Source: Aquimarina sp. TRL1 (GTDB lineage Bacteria > Bacteroidota > Bacteroidia > Flavobacteriales > Flavobacteriaceae). Taken from it: a stretch of 64,000 nucleotides of DNA. Below the pieces are notes generated by a model. It was given only the letters and a program-made list of their open reading frames with translations, made no database searches and was not told the origin of the DNA. Below are positions 7,952-16,508 of the stretch, piece by piece. The stretch is taken from NCBI RefSeq assembly GCF_013365535.1, contig NZ_CP053590.1, positions 1,850,501 to 1,914,500 of the forward strand, given 5' to 3'. The position numbers and the translations under genes were made by a program. How positions within the stretch are numbered: position 1 is the stretch's first letter; each line of letters starts with the position of its first letter.

Positions 7952-9472
7952 TTATTTTGTGTTTGTGGTAAAATCTGATTTCCAGGTATTCCAGTCGTCC
8001 AAAAAATAATCTAATATGATGGGGTTGTCCAAGGTATTGATCTTGGTAGCTGCAATAGAAATATCTTTTGGCATTTGAAACGAGGAAACAGCTTGTTTGG
8101 TATCTAAAAATTGTAAATTATCGGTAATGGTAAGTTGATCAGGGTCGATATCGTTATTTGCTGCGATATGAAAACCCCAATCTCCAAAGGAAGGAATATA
8201 TGTATGGTATGTTTTGACAAATGGGAATACAGTATTCAAGGTTCTGTTGATACAGCTGAAAACAGTGTTAGAGAAATAAATTTCACCGGATTGAGTAACA
8301 AAAACCCCATCTTTCTTTAAGTTGCGTTTAGCCATTAAAAAAAACTGCTTGCTGTACAATCGAGCAATTGCTTCATTTACCGGATCAGGGAGGTCGGCTA
8401 TAATAATATCATAAGGTTCCTGGTTGGTGAATAAAAACGTAAATGCATCTTCAGTAATAAGGTTTACTTTTGGGTGGGTTGCAGCATGTTGGTTGATCTG
8501 AGTCAGGTGCGGGTTTGTTTTTGCCAGATAAAACATGGTGCTATCAATATCTACAACATCAATCTGAGAAACCAGAGGGTTTTTTAATACCTCCCTGCTT
8601 GCCAGATTTTCTCCTCCACCAAGAATCAGTACTTTTTCAGGTCTGGAGTGTGCGGCAAGGGGTATATGAACTAAGCTTTCATGATATCGATGTTCATCTG
8701 CAGAAGAAAACTGAATTACCCTATTTAGGTAGAGCCGAACATCCTCCTGCTTTTTGGTTAGTACTATTTTTTGATAAGGTGTCTGAACATTCAGAACAAT
8801 GGGATGTTTGTATATTTTTTGATCCCATATTTTTAATAACTGCCCTCCAAAGAGCACAAGAGTAAGAAGCAATAGGAGAGCAAAAATTCCAATTAAGGTA
8901 GTTGCTATTTTCTTTTTGAAGAAAGTGATATTCAGAAATAATCCCAATAAGATATTGACAATTCCAAAAAGAATAGAAGAGTAAAAAAGACCAACAAAAG
9001 GAAGTAAAACAAAAGGAAATAGTAAGGTGGCAATCAGACCCCCTATATAATCTAGTGATAAGACATGAGAGAGATTGCTTTTAAAGTTTTTAGTGCTGGA
9101 GGCAAATGTAAGTAAAGGAACTTCCATACCGGTTAATAATCCGATGATGAAAATAATACACAAAATTAATATTTGTAGTACAGTTGTATTAACATTAACA
9201 AAAAGAAAATAGAGAAGAGGAACGGAGATCCCTCCAATAAAACCAAGTGCATACTCAATGAGGATAAAGAATTGAAGAGATTGGTTTTTTAGATATTTAG
9301 ATAAAAAAGCTCCAATCCCCATAGAGAAAAGATAAATACCAATAATAATAGAGAATTGGCGGACACCATCTCCTAGAAAATAGGTGGCAGTCGTACTAAT
9401 CAGGAGCTCATAAATAATGGAGCATAGTCCGGCAATAAATACGGCTAGGGGTAATAGGATTTTTTTTTTCAT
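7952..9472 (-). CDS. speE: Membrane-embedded polyamine aminopropyltransferase (spermidine synthase)
   Basis: 506 residues. The first 200 hold about seven transmembrane helices, and the rest is a spermidine-synthase Rossmann domain. Landmarks are DEHRYHESLVHIPL (substrate loop), VLILGGGENLASREVL (decarboxy-SAM site; the usual GGGDG is GGGEN here), VDIDSTM and the catalytic-loop position IIADLPDP, where soluble enzymes have SSDP. Fused-membrane SpeE proteins transfer aminopropyl groups from decarboxylated S-adenosylmethionine, and the matching decarboxylase gene lies 1.8 kb away at 11267-11638. The substitutions in two core motifs leave the acceptor amine uncertain. The gene diverges from the lipoprotein/ATP-grasp pair. 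Confidence 0.82.
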   Translation of the reverse strand: MKKKILLPLAVFIAGLCSIIYELLISTTATYFLGDGVRQFSIIIGIYLFSMGIGAFLSKYLKNQSLQFFILIEYALGFIGGISVPLLYFLFVNVNTTVLQILILCIIFIIGLLTGMEVPLLTFASSTKNFKSNLSHVLSLDYIGGLIATLLFPFVLLPFVGLFYSSILFGIVNILLGLFLNITFFKKKIATTLIGIFALLLLLTLVLFGGQLLKIWDQKIYKHPIVLNVQTPYQKIVLTKKQEDVRLYLNRVIQFSSADEHRYHESLVHIPLAAHSRPEKVLILGGGENLASREVLKNPLVSQIDVVDIDSTMFYLAKTNPHLTQINQHAATHPKVNLITEDAFTFLFTNQEPYDIIIADLPDPVNEAIARLYSKQFFLMAKRNLKKDGVFVTQSGEIYFSNTVFSCINRTLNTVFPFVKTYHTYIPSFGDWGFHIAANNDIDPDQLTITDNLQFLDTKQAVSSFQMPKDISIAATKINTLDNPIILDYFLDDWNTWKSDFTTNTK

Positions 9473-9482
9473 ATAAATTGAC

Positions 9483-9521
9483 TATGTTTGAGGAAATATA
9501 CTGACCCAATTAAACTTCAAA
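9483..9521. promoter_or_regulatory. Divergent promoter region, speE / lipoprotein
   Basis: On the plus strand TATGTTTG (9483-9490) is an exact TAnnTTTG -7 box, about 33 bases before the ATG at 9523. On the minus strand TTTG (9521-9518), 17 bases and TATATTTC (9500-9493, one mismatch) fit a promoter for speE. The two overlap, which would link expression of both arms of the island. Confidence 0.5.
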
Positions 9522-9522
9522 G

Positions 9523-10086
9523 ATGAACAAAAAAACCATAAATGCCTTTGTCTTGTCCAGAAAAATGGTAGCAGCAGGTCTTATTTCTACCAGTTTGTTA
9601 GTGCAGAGTTGTGGAGGAGATGGTTCTCCAAGAATTAAGGACTCTGTAGAAAAAACAGTGTACGAGTCTACTAAAGGTGTTGTTACAGAAGTAGAAGAGG
9701 TAGAACCAGGTAATGAATATAAGATTATTGATGAACGTATTATTGATGAAAAAGAAAAGTCAATAGCAATTGTTCATACATTAGAAGGAACTACTGATAC
9801 ATTGTCGCTTCGTACAATGAAAGACGAGAGCAGTTCTAATGGAAGCTATAGACATTCTGGTTTGAGAAGTATTTTACTGTATTCATTAGCAGGTTCTTTT
9901 TTTAACAGAAATTTAGGAAGTGTATCTCCGAATGCGAATAATTATAAAACACCTGGTGCTTATGAAAAGTCAACTGGGTTAAAAAATGATTTAAAAAGTT
10001 CTGCGACTACACGTAGGGTTCGTGTTCCGGGAAGTTCATCAACAGGATATGGTAAAGGAAAATCTTTTAGATCCTTTGGAGGATAG
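9523..10086 (+). CDS. Lipoprotein in YgiB/YjfM position
   Basis: 187 residues. The N-terminal stretch ends in TSLLVQSCGG, an SPII lipobox, after an unusually charged start (MNKKTINAFVLSRK). The mature part is acidic and then becomes Ser/Gly/Arg-rich, ending KGKSFRSFGG, like the Ser/Gly-rich tails of DUF1190 (YgiB/YjfM) lipoproteins. In enterobacteria those genes sit directly before the ATP-grasp genes ygiC/yjfC, exactly as here, where the coding sequences even overlap. Overall identity to YgiB is not obvious, so this is a positional rather than a sequence-based match. It is probably anchored in the envelope and works with the ligase encoded next. Confidence 0.65.
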   Translation: MNKKTINAFVLSRKMVAAGLISTSLLVQSCGGDGSPRIKDSVEKTVYESTKGVVTEVEEVEPGNEYKIIDERIIDEKEKSIAIVHTLEGTTDTLSLRTMKDESSSNGSYRHSGLRSILLYSLAGSFFNRNLGSVSPNANNYKTPGAYEKSTGLKNDLKSSATTRRVRVPGSSSTGYGKGKSFRSFGG

Positions 10087-11230
10087 TCGTTTTAAGGAAA
10101 TTAAGCGATTAAAAAAGAAACATGTTCCTCATCAATTACATTGGTATTTGAAGGAGGATTATTTTTCAGAAGAGTTGTTAGGGGTTTATCCCTCTGAGAT
10201 ACATCAATTCACAAAAACAGCTGAAGAAGCATACCAATTGTTTGAAAAAGCGACAGCGCATATTATTGCCAATGATGCTTTGGAAAAACTACAAATCCCA
10301 TCTTTTTTTAAAGAGTGTATTGTACATAGCTGGAACAATCGTAAGAAGCATGCCTTTTTATACGGGCGCTTTGATCTTAATGCCGGATTCAATAATACAA
10401 GAGCGAAGGTTATTGAATTTAATGCAGATACCTGTAGCACATTACCAGAAACTATTTTTTGGCAACCCTTACAATTAGAAAAACTAGGAAACCAGTTTAG
10501 GCAGTATAATACACTGGAAAGAGATATTACCGAATCGCTGAAAAACTTACGCAGTTCCATGTCTCATGAAAAACCAGTTTTTCTGGCTTCTACATTCGGA
10601 TATAAAGAAGATATATTGAATGCCAATTGTGTAATGGGTGCAGCTTATAAGGCGGGGTATGAGCCTTTCTATTGTGATCTGGAGCAGGTTGTTTTTTCTG
10701 AAGAAGAAGGGATTTTTTACGAAGTTGGAGGAGAATATCAACCCGTAGATGTATGGTTTAAAATTGTGCCTTGGGACTGGATGTTTACTGAGGAACCGGA
10801 ATTAGCAAAAACATTGGCAACCATTGTTCAAAAAGAGTTATGTGTGGTGTTAAATCCTGCATATACAGCTATTTGGCAAAACAAAAAATTCCTGGCGTAT
10901 ATTACAGAGCATTTTCCGAATCAGGTGATTGCAGAAACATATCTGACAGAAGAAAAACTGCAAGGAAGAGACTATGTGTCTAAACCTATATATGGACGGT
11001 TGGGGGAGAATGTTACCCTTTCCAGAGGAAAAGAAATACATTCTAAAGGAGATTATGGTCAGCAGTCCAGAGTGTACCAACGATTTTATCCTTTGGTAAA
11101 AGACAAAGAAGAGTACTATTATCAGACAGGAGTTGTGTATACCCAGAAGCCCTCTGCAATAAACTTTAGAACACAAGAGAGTCCCATTATTACAGATGAT
11201 TGTGAGTTTATGTCACATTTTATCTGGTAA
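10049..11230 (+). CDS. Glutathionylspermidine-synthase-like ATP-grasp ligase (YgiC/YjfC family)
   Basis: About 393 residues from the ATG at 10049; a GTG at 10022 would lengthen it by 9. Family landmarks are GRFDLNAGFNNTRAKVIEFNADTCSTLPE, matching the FDL...EYNADTP block, and SKPIYGRLGENVTLSRG, matching the KPxxGREGxNV ATP/substrate loop. The C-terminal ATP-grasp domain of glutathionylspermidine synthase joins a peptide carboxylate to spermidine; the stand-alone YgiC-type proteins have no proven substrate. There is no amidase domain. The start lies inside the 3' end of the lipoprotein gene, in another frame. Neighbouring speE and speD make a polyamine substrate plausible, but that is inference. 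Confidence 0.82.
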   Translation: MVKENLLDPLEDSRFKEIKRLKKKHVPHQLHWYLKEDYFSEELLGVYPSEIHQFTKTAEEAYQLFEKATAHIIANDALEKLQIPSFFKECIVHSWNNRKKHAFLYGRFDLNAGFNNTRAKVIEFNADTCSTLPETIFWQPLQLEKLGNQFRQYNTLERDITESLKNLRSSMSHEKPVFLASTFGYKEDILNANCVMGAAYKAGYEPFYCDLEQVVFSEEEGIFYEVGGEYQPVDVWFKIVPWDWMFTEEPELAKTLATIVQKELCVVLNPAYTAIWQNKKFLAYITEHFPNQVIAETYLTEEKLQGRDYVSKPIYGRLGENVTLSRGKEIHSKGDYGQQSRVYQRFYPLVKDKEEYYYQTGVVYTQKPSAINFRTQESPIITDDCEFMSHFIW

Positions 11231-11266
11231 TGTTTTAAGAGGATTTATAGGCGGCTTTCTGCTGCA

Positions 11267-11638
11267 TTAAGAGGCATTTGAAGCTCCACTTTGACTAATA
11301 TTTCCCCTTTTTAGCTCGTGGATTTCAATCGTATCAGAATGTAATAAATCAGCAAGCATGTTCTTGACTAAGGTTACGTCAAAATCTTTGCAGGAAAACA
11401 CATCGATAGCAGCATAGCTATGTTCTGGCCATGTATGGATGCTGATATGACTTTCCTCTAATAATATAAACCCGGTCACTCCAATAGGATCAAACTGCTT
11501 AAATGCTTCCTGAACTTTGGAAAGTCCTAGTTCGTCTACTACCTTATGAAGTACTTCTCTGATATACGGAACGTAAGAAAGTTTTTGGGTGTCGTTAGTA
11601 TACACATCCCATGTACAATGTAAGCCTAAATGAGGCAT
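11267..11638 (-). CDS. speD: S-adenosylmethionine decarboxylase proenzyme (class 1B)
   Basis: 123 residues. EESHISIHTWPEHSYAAIDVFSC carries every key residue at the positions known for the Thermotoga enzyme: Ser63 (self-cleavage between Glu62 and Ser63 forms the pyruvoyl group), His68 for processing and Cys83 as proton donor. It makes decarboxylated S-adenosylmethionine, the aminopropyl donor for the SpeE encoded nearby. The gene is convergent with the ATP-grasp gene (36 bases between stops) and lies 33 bases downstream of a lipoprotein gene on the same strand. Confidence 0.93.
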   Translation of the reverse strand: MPHLGLHCTWDVYTNDTQKLSYVPYIREVLHKVVDELGLSKVQEAFKQFDPIGVTGFILLEESHISIHTWPEHSYAAIDVFSCKDFDVTLVKNMLADLLHSDTIEIHELKRGNISQSGASNAS

Positions 11639-11671
11639 AAATCTTATGTAAGAATTAAATTATTAGTTCTG

Positions 11672-12208
11672 TTATTCTTCTCCTCTGGAGCTTTGTATTT
11701 GCTCCATCAATTCATAAGGGTCACTTAGTTTTAATAAAAGCGTGTATTGTTCATCACTGTCAACCTGTACCATTTCCGGAAGCGATTCTCTAGGGCCGTA
11801 ATCCCAGGATACTTTTGTAATTACATTGCTTATTACATCGTAATTCCCTTCTATCTCTGTTCCTAAATAAGTGATTTTTTTAGAAGGAAGTGTGCTGATG
11901 TAACTATTTTGAAATGCAGGACTTCCATAATATTGTTCACTGAGAAGGTATCTCGTTTCTGTAGGGTTCACCATATACAGACGTTCTGTAAAGTTGTGAG
12001 TAATAATACTATCATTAGCCAGAGTAACCGTATGTTCCCCTTTTCCCATTTCTACCCAGACAACTTCTTTGGCAGGGACTTCAACAAGTAAAGTGTCTAT
12101 TTTTACCTCTACAGGAAGGTTAGTAGGATTGTCAATAGCTAAATCTACATTGTTGCTGCATGATAGCGCAAGAAAACTAATAAATACAAGAAGAAATATT
12201 TTTTTCAT
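11672..12208 (-). CDS. Lipoprotein of unknown function, upstream of speD
   Basis: 178 residues with a clear SPII signal, MKKIFLLVFISFLALSCSNN (lipobox ALSC). The mature part begins VDLAIDNPTNLPVEVKIDTLLVEVPAKEVVWVEMGKGEH, which reads as a single immunoglobulin-like or beta-sandwich domain of the kind that carries an Asn-Pro 'natural decoration' motif. A helical C-terminal region follows. No known family comes to mind. The short spacing suggests that it is co-transcribed with speD; it is therefore a candidate periplasmic partner of the polyamine island. Confidence 0.65.
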   Translation of the reverse strand: MKKIFLLVFISFLALSCSNNVDLAIDNPTNLPVEVKIDTLLVEVPAKEVVWVEMGKGEHTVTLANDSIITHNFTERLYMVNPTETRYLLSEQYYGSPAFQNSYISTLPSKKITYLGTEIEGNYDVISNVITKVSWDYGPRESLPEMVQVDSDEQYTLLLKLSDPYELMEQIQSSRGEE

Positions 12209-12261
12209 AATTGGGATTGGGCTTAGTAAACTGAGGCTAATATAACGAAAATAATAAAGAA

Positions 12262-13398
12262 TCAGCTATATCTTACTTTTCTTAAAATACGAATGGATTC
12301 TTTATACAATTGATAGACCTCTGTACTGTACAATTTTATGTATGGTTTAGCACCTTCCAGTTTTTCTTTTGCTTCTTTGAACTCATTAAAATAACAAATA
12401 AGATAGGTTCCAGGTAGCGCAAACAGGTCTTTTTCTTCTTGCGGGGATAATGGAACCTTGTTTTTCAGCTTTTCCAGAATTGCATTGTTGTTGTTGTAAA
12501 AATGATATAAGGTTTTTCTGTTGAATTTTGGAGGCTTGAATAAAAGCTTATTCTCTATATCATAACTGGCATTGTTTTTAAAAGAAATAGTAACCTCCTC
12601 CAGGGGGTAATACTTATAAGAGTTGTTAAGTCCGAGTTGTACATACTCGATAATTTTGAATTTTTCATCCGAAATATAGATACTTACCTCATCAAACTGA
12701 GAGTAGAACAATTTTACCTGTTCATTGATAAGAGCGATATCTACACGGGAATAATAAGTGTCTTCTTTGGTTTGCTTCTCCTTACCAGCCCAGCAAATAA
12801 CAAAATACTCCTTAAATACCTTGTAGTTAGGGTTGTAGTCTTTTCTGGAGCTCATAAAATCAAAGACTCCATCTAGTGTAAGTTTGATGTTATTACGTGC
12901 ATGGCTTTCTATTGCTTCTACAACTGTGGAGTTGGTGTCTTTTAGCTCTATGTCAAAAACCTTAGGCATACTCATGCTGCCTTCTCTAAAGAAGACACTG
13001 CCTCCATAGTATTTCCAAATATTTTTTCTCAAAGAACAGATCTTGTTCTTGATGGCACGAATAGAAACAAGACCGACAACTTTATCACTGGGTAAATGAG
13101 GGAAATGGATATTTTCATAAGCAACCAGAGGGGGGTTGTCCAGATAGGCATTTACCAGATTTTGAATTTTACTGTCATCAAAAAAATCTACTCCAACAAT
13201 TCTGTTGTCGTCATCTTCAACTCCGATAACGATATAGGAATTGTTTTCTGGGTTAGAATTAGCCAAAGCACAAATGTGTTTCAGAAACTTGGCTTTTCCT
13301 TCCTTTTCAGACAAGTTTAGTTTTCGTTTTTTGTCATAAAAACTATTTTCATCATTATGAGCCAATAAATTTTTAATAAGAAGACGTTTGTTAATCAC
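12262..13398 (-). CDS. Schlafen AlbA_2-domain protein
   Basis: 378 residues. The N-terminal 130 fit the AlbA_2 (Schlafen) fold: KEGKAKFLKHICALANSNPENNSYIVIGVEDDDNRIVGVDFFDDSKIQNLV, followed by FREGSMSMPKVFDI, where other members have the GSST/R motif. The C-terminal 240 residues have no motif that I recognise. Bacterial AlbA_2 proteins are usually annotated 'ATP-binding protein' or transcriptional regulators; eukaryotic Schlafens cleave tRNA. Which, if either, applies here is unknown. Not obviously part of an operon, since the gap to the next gene is 53 bases and to the dehydrogenase 83. Confidence 0.75.
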   Translation of the reverse strand: MINKRLLIKNLLAHNDENSFYDKKRKLNLSEKEGKAKFLKHICALANSNPENNSYIVIGVEDDDNRIVGVDFFDDSKIQNLVNAYLDNPPLVAYENIHFPHLPSDKVVGLVSIRAIKNKICSLRKNIWKYYGGSVFFREGSMSMPKVFDIELKDTNSTVVEAIESHARNNIKLTLDGVFDFMSSRKDYNPNYKVFKEYFVICWAGKEKQTKEDTYYSRVDIALINEQVKLFYSQFDEVSIYISDEKFKIIEYVQLGLNNSYKYYPLEEVTISFKNNASYDIENKLLFKPPKFNRKTLYHFYNNNNAILEKLKNKVPLSPQEEKDLFALPGTYLICYFNEFKEAKEKLEGAKPYIKLYSTEVYQLYKESIRILRKVRYS

Positions 13399-13481
13399 AA
13401 TAAAAATGTTTTTTAGTAGAGGTTAATGCTTCTTGGTTGGACTCATTATTTTTTGATTAATGATCTGTGTGTCGGGTGATA

Positions 13482-14237
13482 TCAGACAGAAGTCTTATTA
13501 ATAATAGAGGCTGTTGCCTGGGCGGTAGGATATACAACCAGGTCAGCAATATTGACATGATAAGGTCGAGTTACAACAAAAGCTATAATATCGGCAATAT
13601 CTTCTGCAGATAATGGAGTATATCCTTCATAAACAGGTATTGCTTTTTGTTGATCTCCTTTAAAGCGAACTTCACTGAATTCAGTAGCGACCAATCCGGG
13701 ATGTATTGCCCCAACTCTGATACCGTGCTTATTGAGGTCTATTCGCATTCCTGTATTGATGGCATCCACAGCAGATTTACTAGCACAATATACTCCTCCA
13801 TTAGGATATACACTTTTAGCAGCAATAGATCCAATGTTAATGATGTGCCCTGATTGACGGCTGACCATTCCTGGAATAATTGCTTTAGAAACATACAGTA
13901 ACCCCTTTACATTAATATCAATCATAGCATCCCAGTCATCAATATTCCCTTCTTGAATTGGATCGAGCCCATGTGCATTTCCAGCATTGTTGATTAGAAT
14001 ATCAATGTTTTTAAAATTATCAGGAAGTGAATCGATTTGTTTTAATGTTTCTTCCCGGTCTCTGATATCAAAAGCTAAGATGTGTACTTGCACCTGTTTT
14101 TCTAATTCTTCCTTTAAAGCGAGTAATCGTTCTTTTCTTCTTCCACATAAAATGAGATTTATTTGGTGTTTAGCAAGTTCAATTGCAGTAGATTTTCCGA
14201 TACCACTTGTCGCACCAGTAATGAATGCCGTTTTCAT
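13482..14237 (-). CDS. Short-chain dehydrogenase, YdfG-like
   Basis: 251 residues with TGATSGIG (7-14), the cofactor fingerprint, NNAG (about 83-86) and the catalytic set Ser137, Tyr150 and Lys154 (YCASK). Along its length it tracks E. coli YdfG, with CGRRKERL, IDILINNAG, HIINIGS, EVRFKGD and PYHVNI all shared in position. YdfG reduces 3-hydroxy acids/malonic semialdehyde with NADP; the Arg pair after the first strand supports NADP preference. The acidic start and lack of a signal indicate a cytosolic enzyme. It seems to be transcribed by itself. Confidence 0.88.
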   Translation of the reverse strand: MKTAFITGATSGIGKSTAIELAKHQINLILCGRRKERLLALKEELEKQVQVHILAFDIRDREETLKQIDSLPDNFKNIDILINNAGNAHGLDPIQEGNIDDWDAMIDINVKGLLYVSKAIIPGMVSRQSGHIINIGSIAAKSVYPNGGVYCASKSAVDAINTGMRIDLNKHGIRVGAIHPGLVATEFSEVRFKGDQQKAIPVYEGYTPLSAEDIADIIAFVVTRPYHVNIADLVVYPTAQATASIINKTSV

Positions 14238-14562
14238 AGTTTTTTGTTTTTTTCAATCCTGCAACATTACAAAGTGAGTTTCGTCTTTGGGATATACCAT
14301 TGCAGAAGGCGATGAAAATCGCTATGTCAAATTTTTCTTTAAATATAATGCAAAAAAAGAGTTTAATAGAAATTGTTTTGCGTAATGATTTTAGCAGGCT
14401 ATTTTGTAGTTGATTTATAAAGTAGCTGTTTGAAAGAAACTTTTAAAATTAGGATAGTTGAGGAGAAGCAAATCTCATCTAGTAAGTTAAACGAAAAATA
14501 TTTGGACGATTTGCAATGTTTGTATAGGAATATTAAATTCACGGCTTTAAAAATAAAAATAG
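14238..14562. other. Leader region of the bat operon
   Basis: 325 bases separating the dehydrogenase from the divergent bat operon, so the promoters of both should lie here. I find only one-mismatch matches to TAnnTTTG (around 14498-14520) and a short GCGAT-GAAA-ATCGC hairpin near 14309. No ORF is evident. Confidence 0.4.
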
Positions 14563-15564
14563 ATGGAAGAAAACAGTTCTATTGATATTACCTCAATAAA
14601 TGAAAAGATACAACAGGAATCTGCTTTTGTAGACTTGTTAACTATGGAAATGAATAAAGTGATCGTAGGTCAGAAACACATGGTCGAACGATTACTGATA
14701 GGGTTGTTAGGACAAGGTCACATTCTATTGGAAGGGGTTCCTGGTTTAGCAAAAACCCTGGCGATTAATACGTTGTCCAAAGCAGTACATGGAGATTTTA
14801 GCCGAATTCAGTTTACTCCGGATTTATTACCGGCAGATGTAATAGGAACCTTGATTTATAATATGAAAGAGAATGATTTCTCGATCAAGAAAGGACCAAT
14901 TTTTGCTAATTTTGTTTTAGCGGATGAGATTAACAGGGCTCCTGCCAAAGTGCAAAGTGCCTTACTGGAAGCAATGCAGGAAAAACAAGTGACAATCGGA
15001 GATGAAACTTTTGTGTTAGATAAGCCATTTTTGGTAATGGCTACTCAAAACCCGGTAGAACAGGAAGGAACATACCCGCTACCAGAAGCACAAGTCGATC
15101 GTTTTATGCTGAAAACAGTTATAGACTACCCTAAATTAGAGGAAGAGCAACTGATTGTACGAGCAAATCTTAAGGGATCTTTTGATACTGTAAATCCAGT
15201 GGTTTCCTTAGAACAAATCCTTAAGGCGCAACAAGCTGTGAAGGAAGTGTATATGGATGAGAAAATCGAGAAATACATTCTCGATATCATTTTTGCAACG
15301 AGATATCCAGAACGTTATGGACTGGAAAACCTAAAACCATTAATCGGTTTCGGAGCTTCTCCGAGAGGGAGTATCAATTTGGCAACTGCAGCAAAATGCT
15401 ACGCCTTTATTAAGAGAAGAGGATATGTAATTCCTGAAGATGTGAGAGCTATTGTACATGATGTATTAAGACATCGAATTGGAATTACTTATGAAGCAGA
15501 AGCAGAAAATGTAACTTCAGTAGATATTATCAATAAGATTGTCAACGAGATCGAAGTGCCATAG
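14563..15564 (+). CDS. MoxR-type AAA+ ATPase
   Basis: 333 residues. Walker A GVPGLAKT (58-65) and Walker B VLADEIN (about 118-124) are intact, as are sensor-1 (ATQNPVEQEGTYPLPEAQVDRF) and the C-terminal lid. MoxR ATPases act as chaperones that mature or remodel vWA-domain partners, and the next genes encode three such proteins. This is the first gene of an operon of eight genes on the plus strand. The 71-base gap to the DUF58 gene contains nothing that I could identify as a terminator. Confidence 0.92.
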   Translation: MEENSSIDITSINEKIQQESAFVDLLTMEMNKVIVGQKHMVERLLIGLLGQGHILLEGVPGLAKTLAINTLSKAVHGDFSRIQFTPDLLPADVIGTLIYNMKENDFSIKKGPIFANFVLADEINRAPAKVQSALLEAMQEKQVTIGDETFVLDKPFLVMATQNPVEQEGTYPLPEAQVDRFMLKTVIDYPKLEEEQLIVRANLKGSFDTVNPVVSLEQILKAQQAVKEVYMDEKIEKYILDIIFATRYPERYGLENLKPLIGFGASPRGSINLATAAKCYAFIKRRGYVIPEDVRAIVHDVLRHRIGITYEAEAENVTSVDIINKIVNEIEVP

Positions 15565-15635
15565 AGAACAGTTGTCAAACTGTTAGAACCCTGTATAGAA
15601 CATACAATTACATGAGCACCTGCTGAAACAAGATT

Positions 15636-16502
15636 ATGGATACGAAAGAGCTACTAAAAAAAGTACGAAAAATAGAAATAAAGACACGTCGTCTTAGTGA
15701 TCATATCTTTGGAGGAGAATACCACTCTACTTTCAAAGGTAGAGGGATGACGTTTAGTGAGGTTCGTCAATACCAGTTTGGAGATGATGTACGGAATATT
15801 GACTGGAATGTAACCGCTCGTTATAACGAACCATATGTAAAAGTTTTTGAAGAAGAAAGAGAGCTAACCATGATGTTAATGGTAGACGCTTCAGGTTCTC
15901 AGTTGTTTGGTACAAAACAGCAGTTCAAAAAAGAAATCATCACAGAAATAGCGGCAACACTTGCTTTTTCTGCAACTCAAAACAATGATAAAATCGGACT
16001 TATTCTATTTACGGATGAAATAGAACTCTTTATTCCCCCTAAAAAAGGAAGATCTCATGTATTGAGGATTATAAGAGAATTACTTGAATTCGAACCGAAA
16101 AGTAAACAAACAAATATCACGGAAGCACTCAAGTTTTTGTCTAGTGTTATGAAGAAAAAAGCGATTGTTTTTATGCTTTCTGATTTTATAGCAGATGAAT
16201 ATCAGCAAACGCTAAAAATAGTAGGGAAACGACATGATGTGACTGGTATCAGAGTGTATGATCAAAGAGAAGAAGAAATTCCGAATCTCGGATTGGTACA
16301 GATGGAAGATGAGGAAACCGGAGAAAGTGTTTTGGTGAATACCAGTTCTAAGAAGGTAAGACGTAATTATGCCGCTTTTTATGCAGAAAAGACAGCGTAT
16401 TTTAAAGATAGTTTTACCAGAAGTGGATCGGGCTCATTAAGTACTAGGGTGGATGAGAGTTATGTGAAAAAATTATTAGGATATTTTAAACGTAGAGGGT
16501 AG
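15636..16502 (+). CDS. DUF58 / vWA-like protein
   Basis: 288 residues. The DUF58 signature GRGMTFSEVRQYQFGDDVRNIDWNVTARY is complete (about 38-68). A von Willebrand A-type core with MIDAS DASGS follows at about 90. DUF58 proteins are the usual partner of MoxR ATPases in bat operons and probably bind metal through the MIDAS. There is no membrane segment. The six-base gap to the next gene suggests coupling. Confidence 0.9.
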   Translation: MDTKELLKKVRKIEIKTRRLSDHIFGGEYHSTFKGRGMTFSEVRQYQFGDDVRNIDWNVTARYNEPYVKVFEEERELTMMLMVDASGSQLFGTKQQFKKEIITEIAATLAFSATQNNDKIGLILFTDEIELFIPPKKGRSHVLRIIRELLEFEPKSKQTNITEALKFLSSVMKKKAIVFMLSDFIADEYQQTLKIVGKRHDVTGIRVYDQREEEIPNLGLVQMEDEETGESVLVNTSSKKVRRNYAAFYAEKTAYFKDSFTRSGSGSLSTRVDESYVKKLLGYFKRRG

Positions 16503-16508
16503 TTAAAC

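Noticed and set aside
8515..8865. Plus-strand 116-codon ORF opposite speE
   Set aside because: It lies entirely antisense to a well-supported gene and shows no motif, signal or start context.
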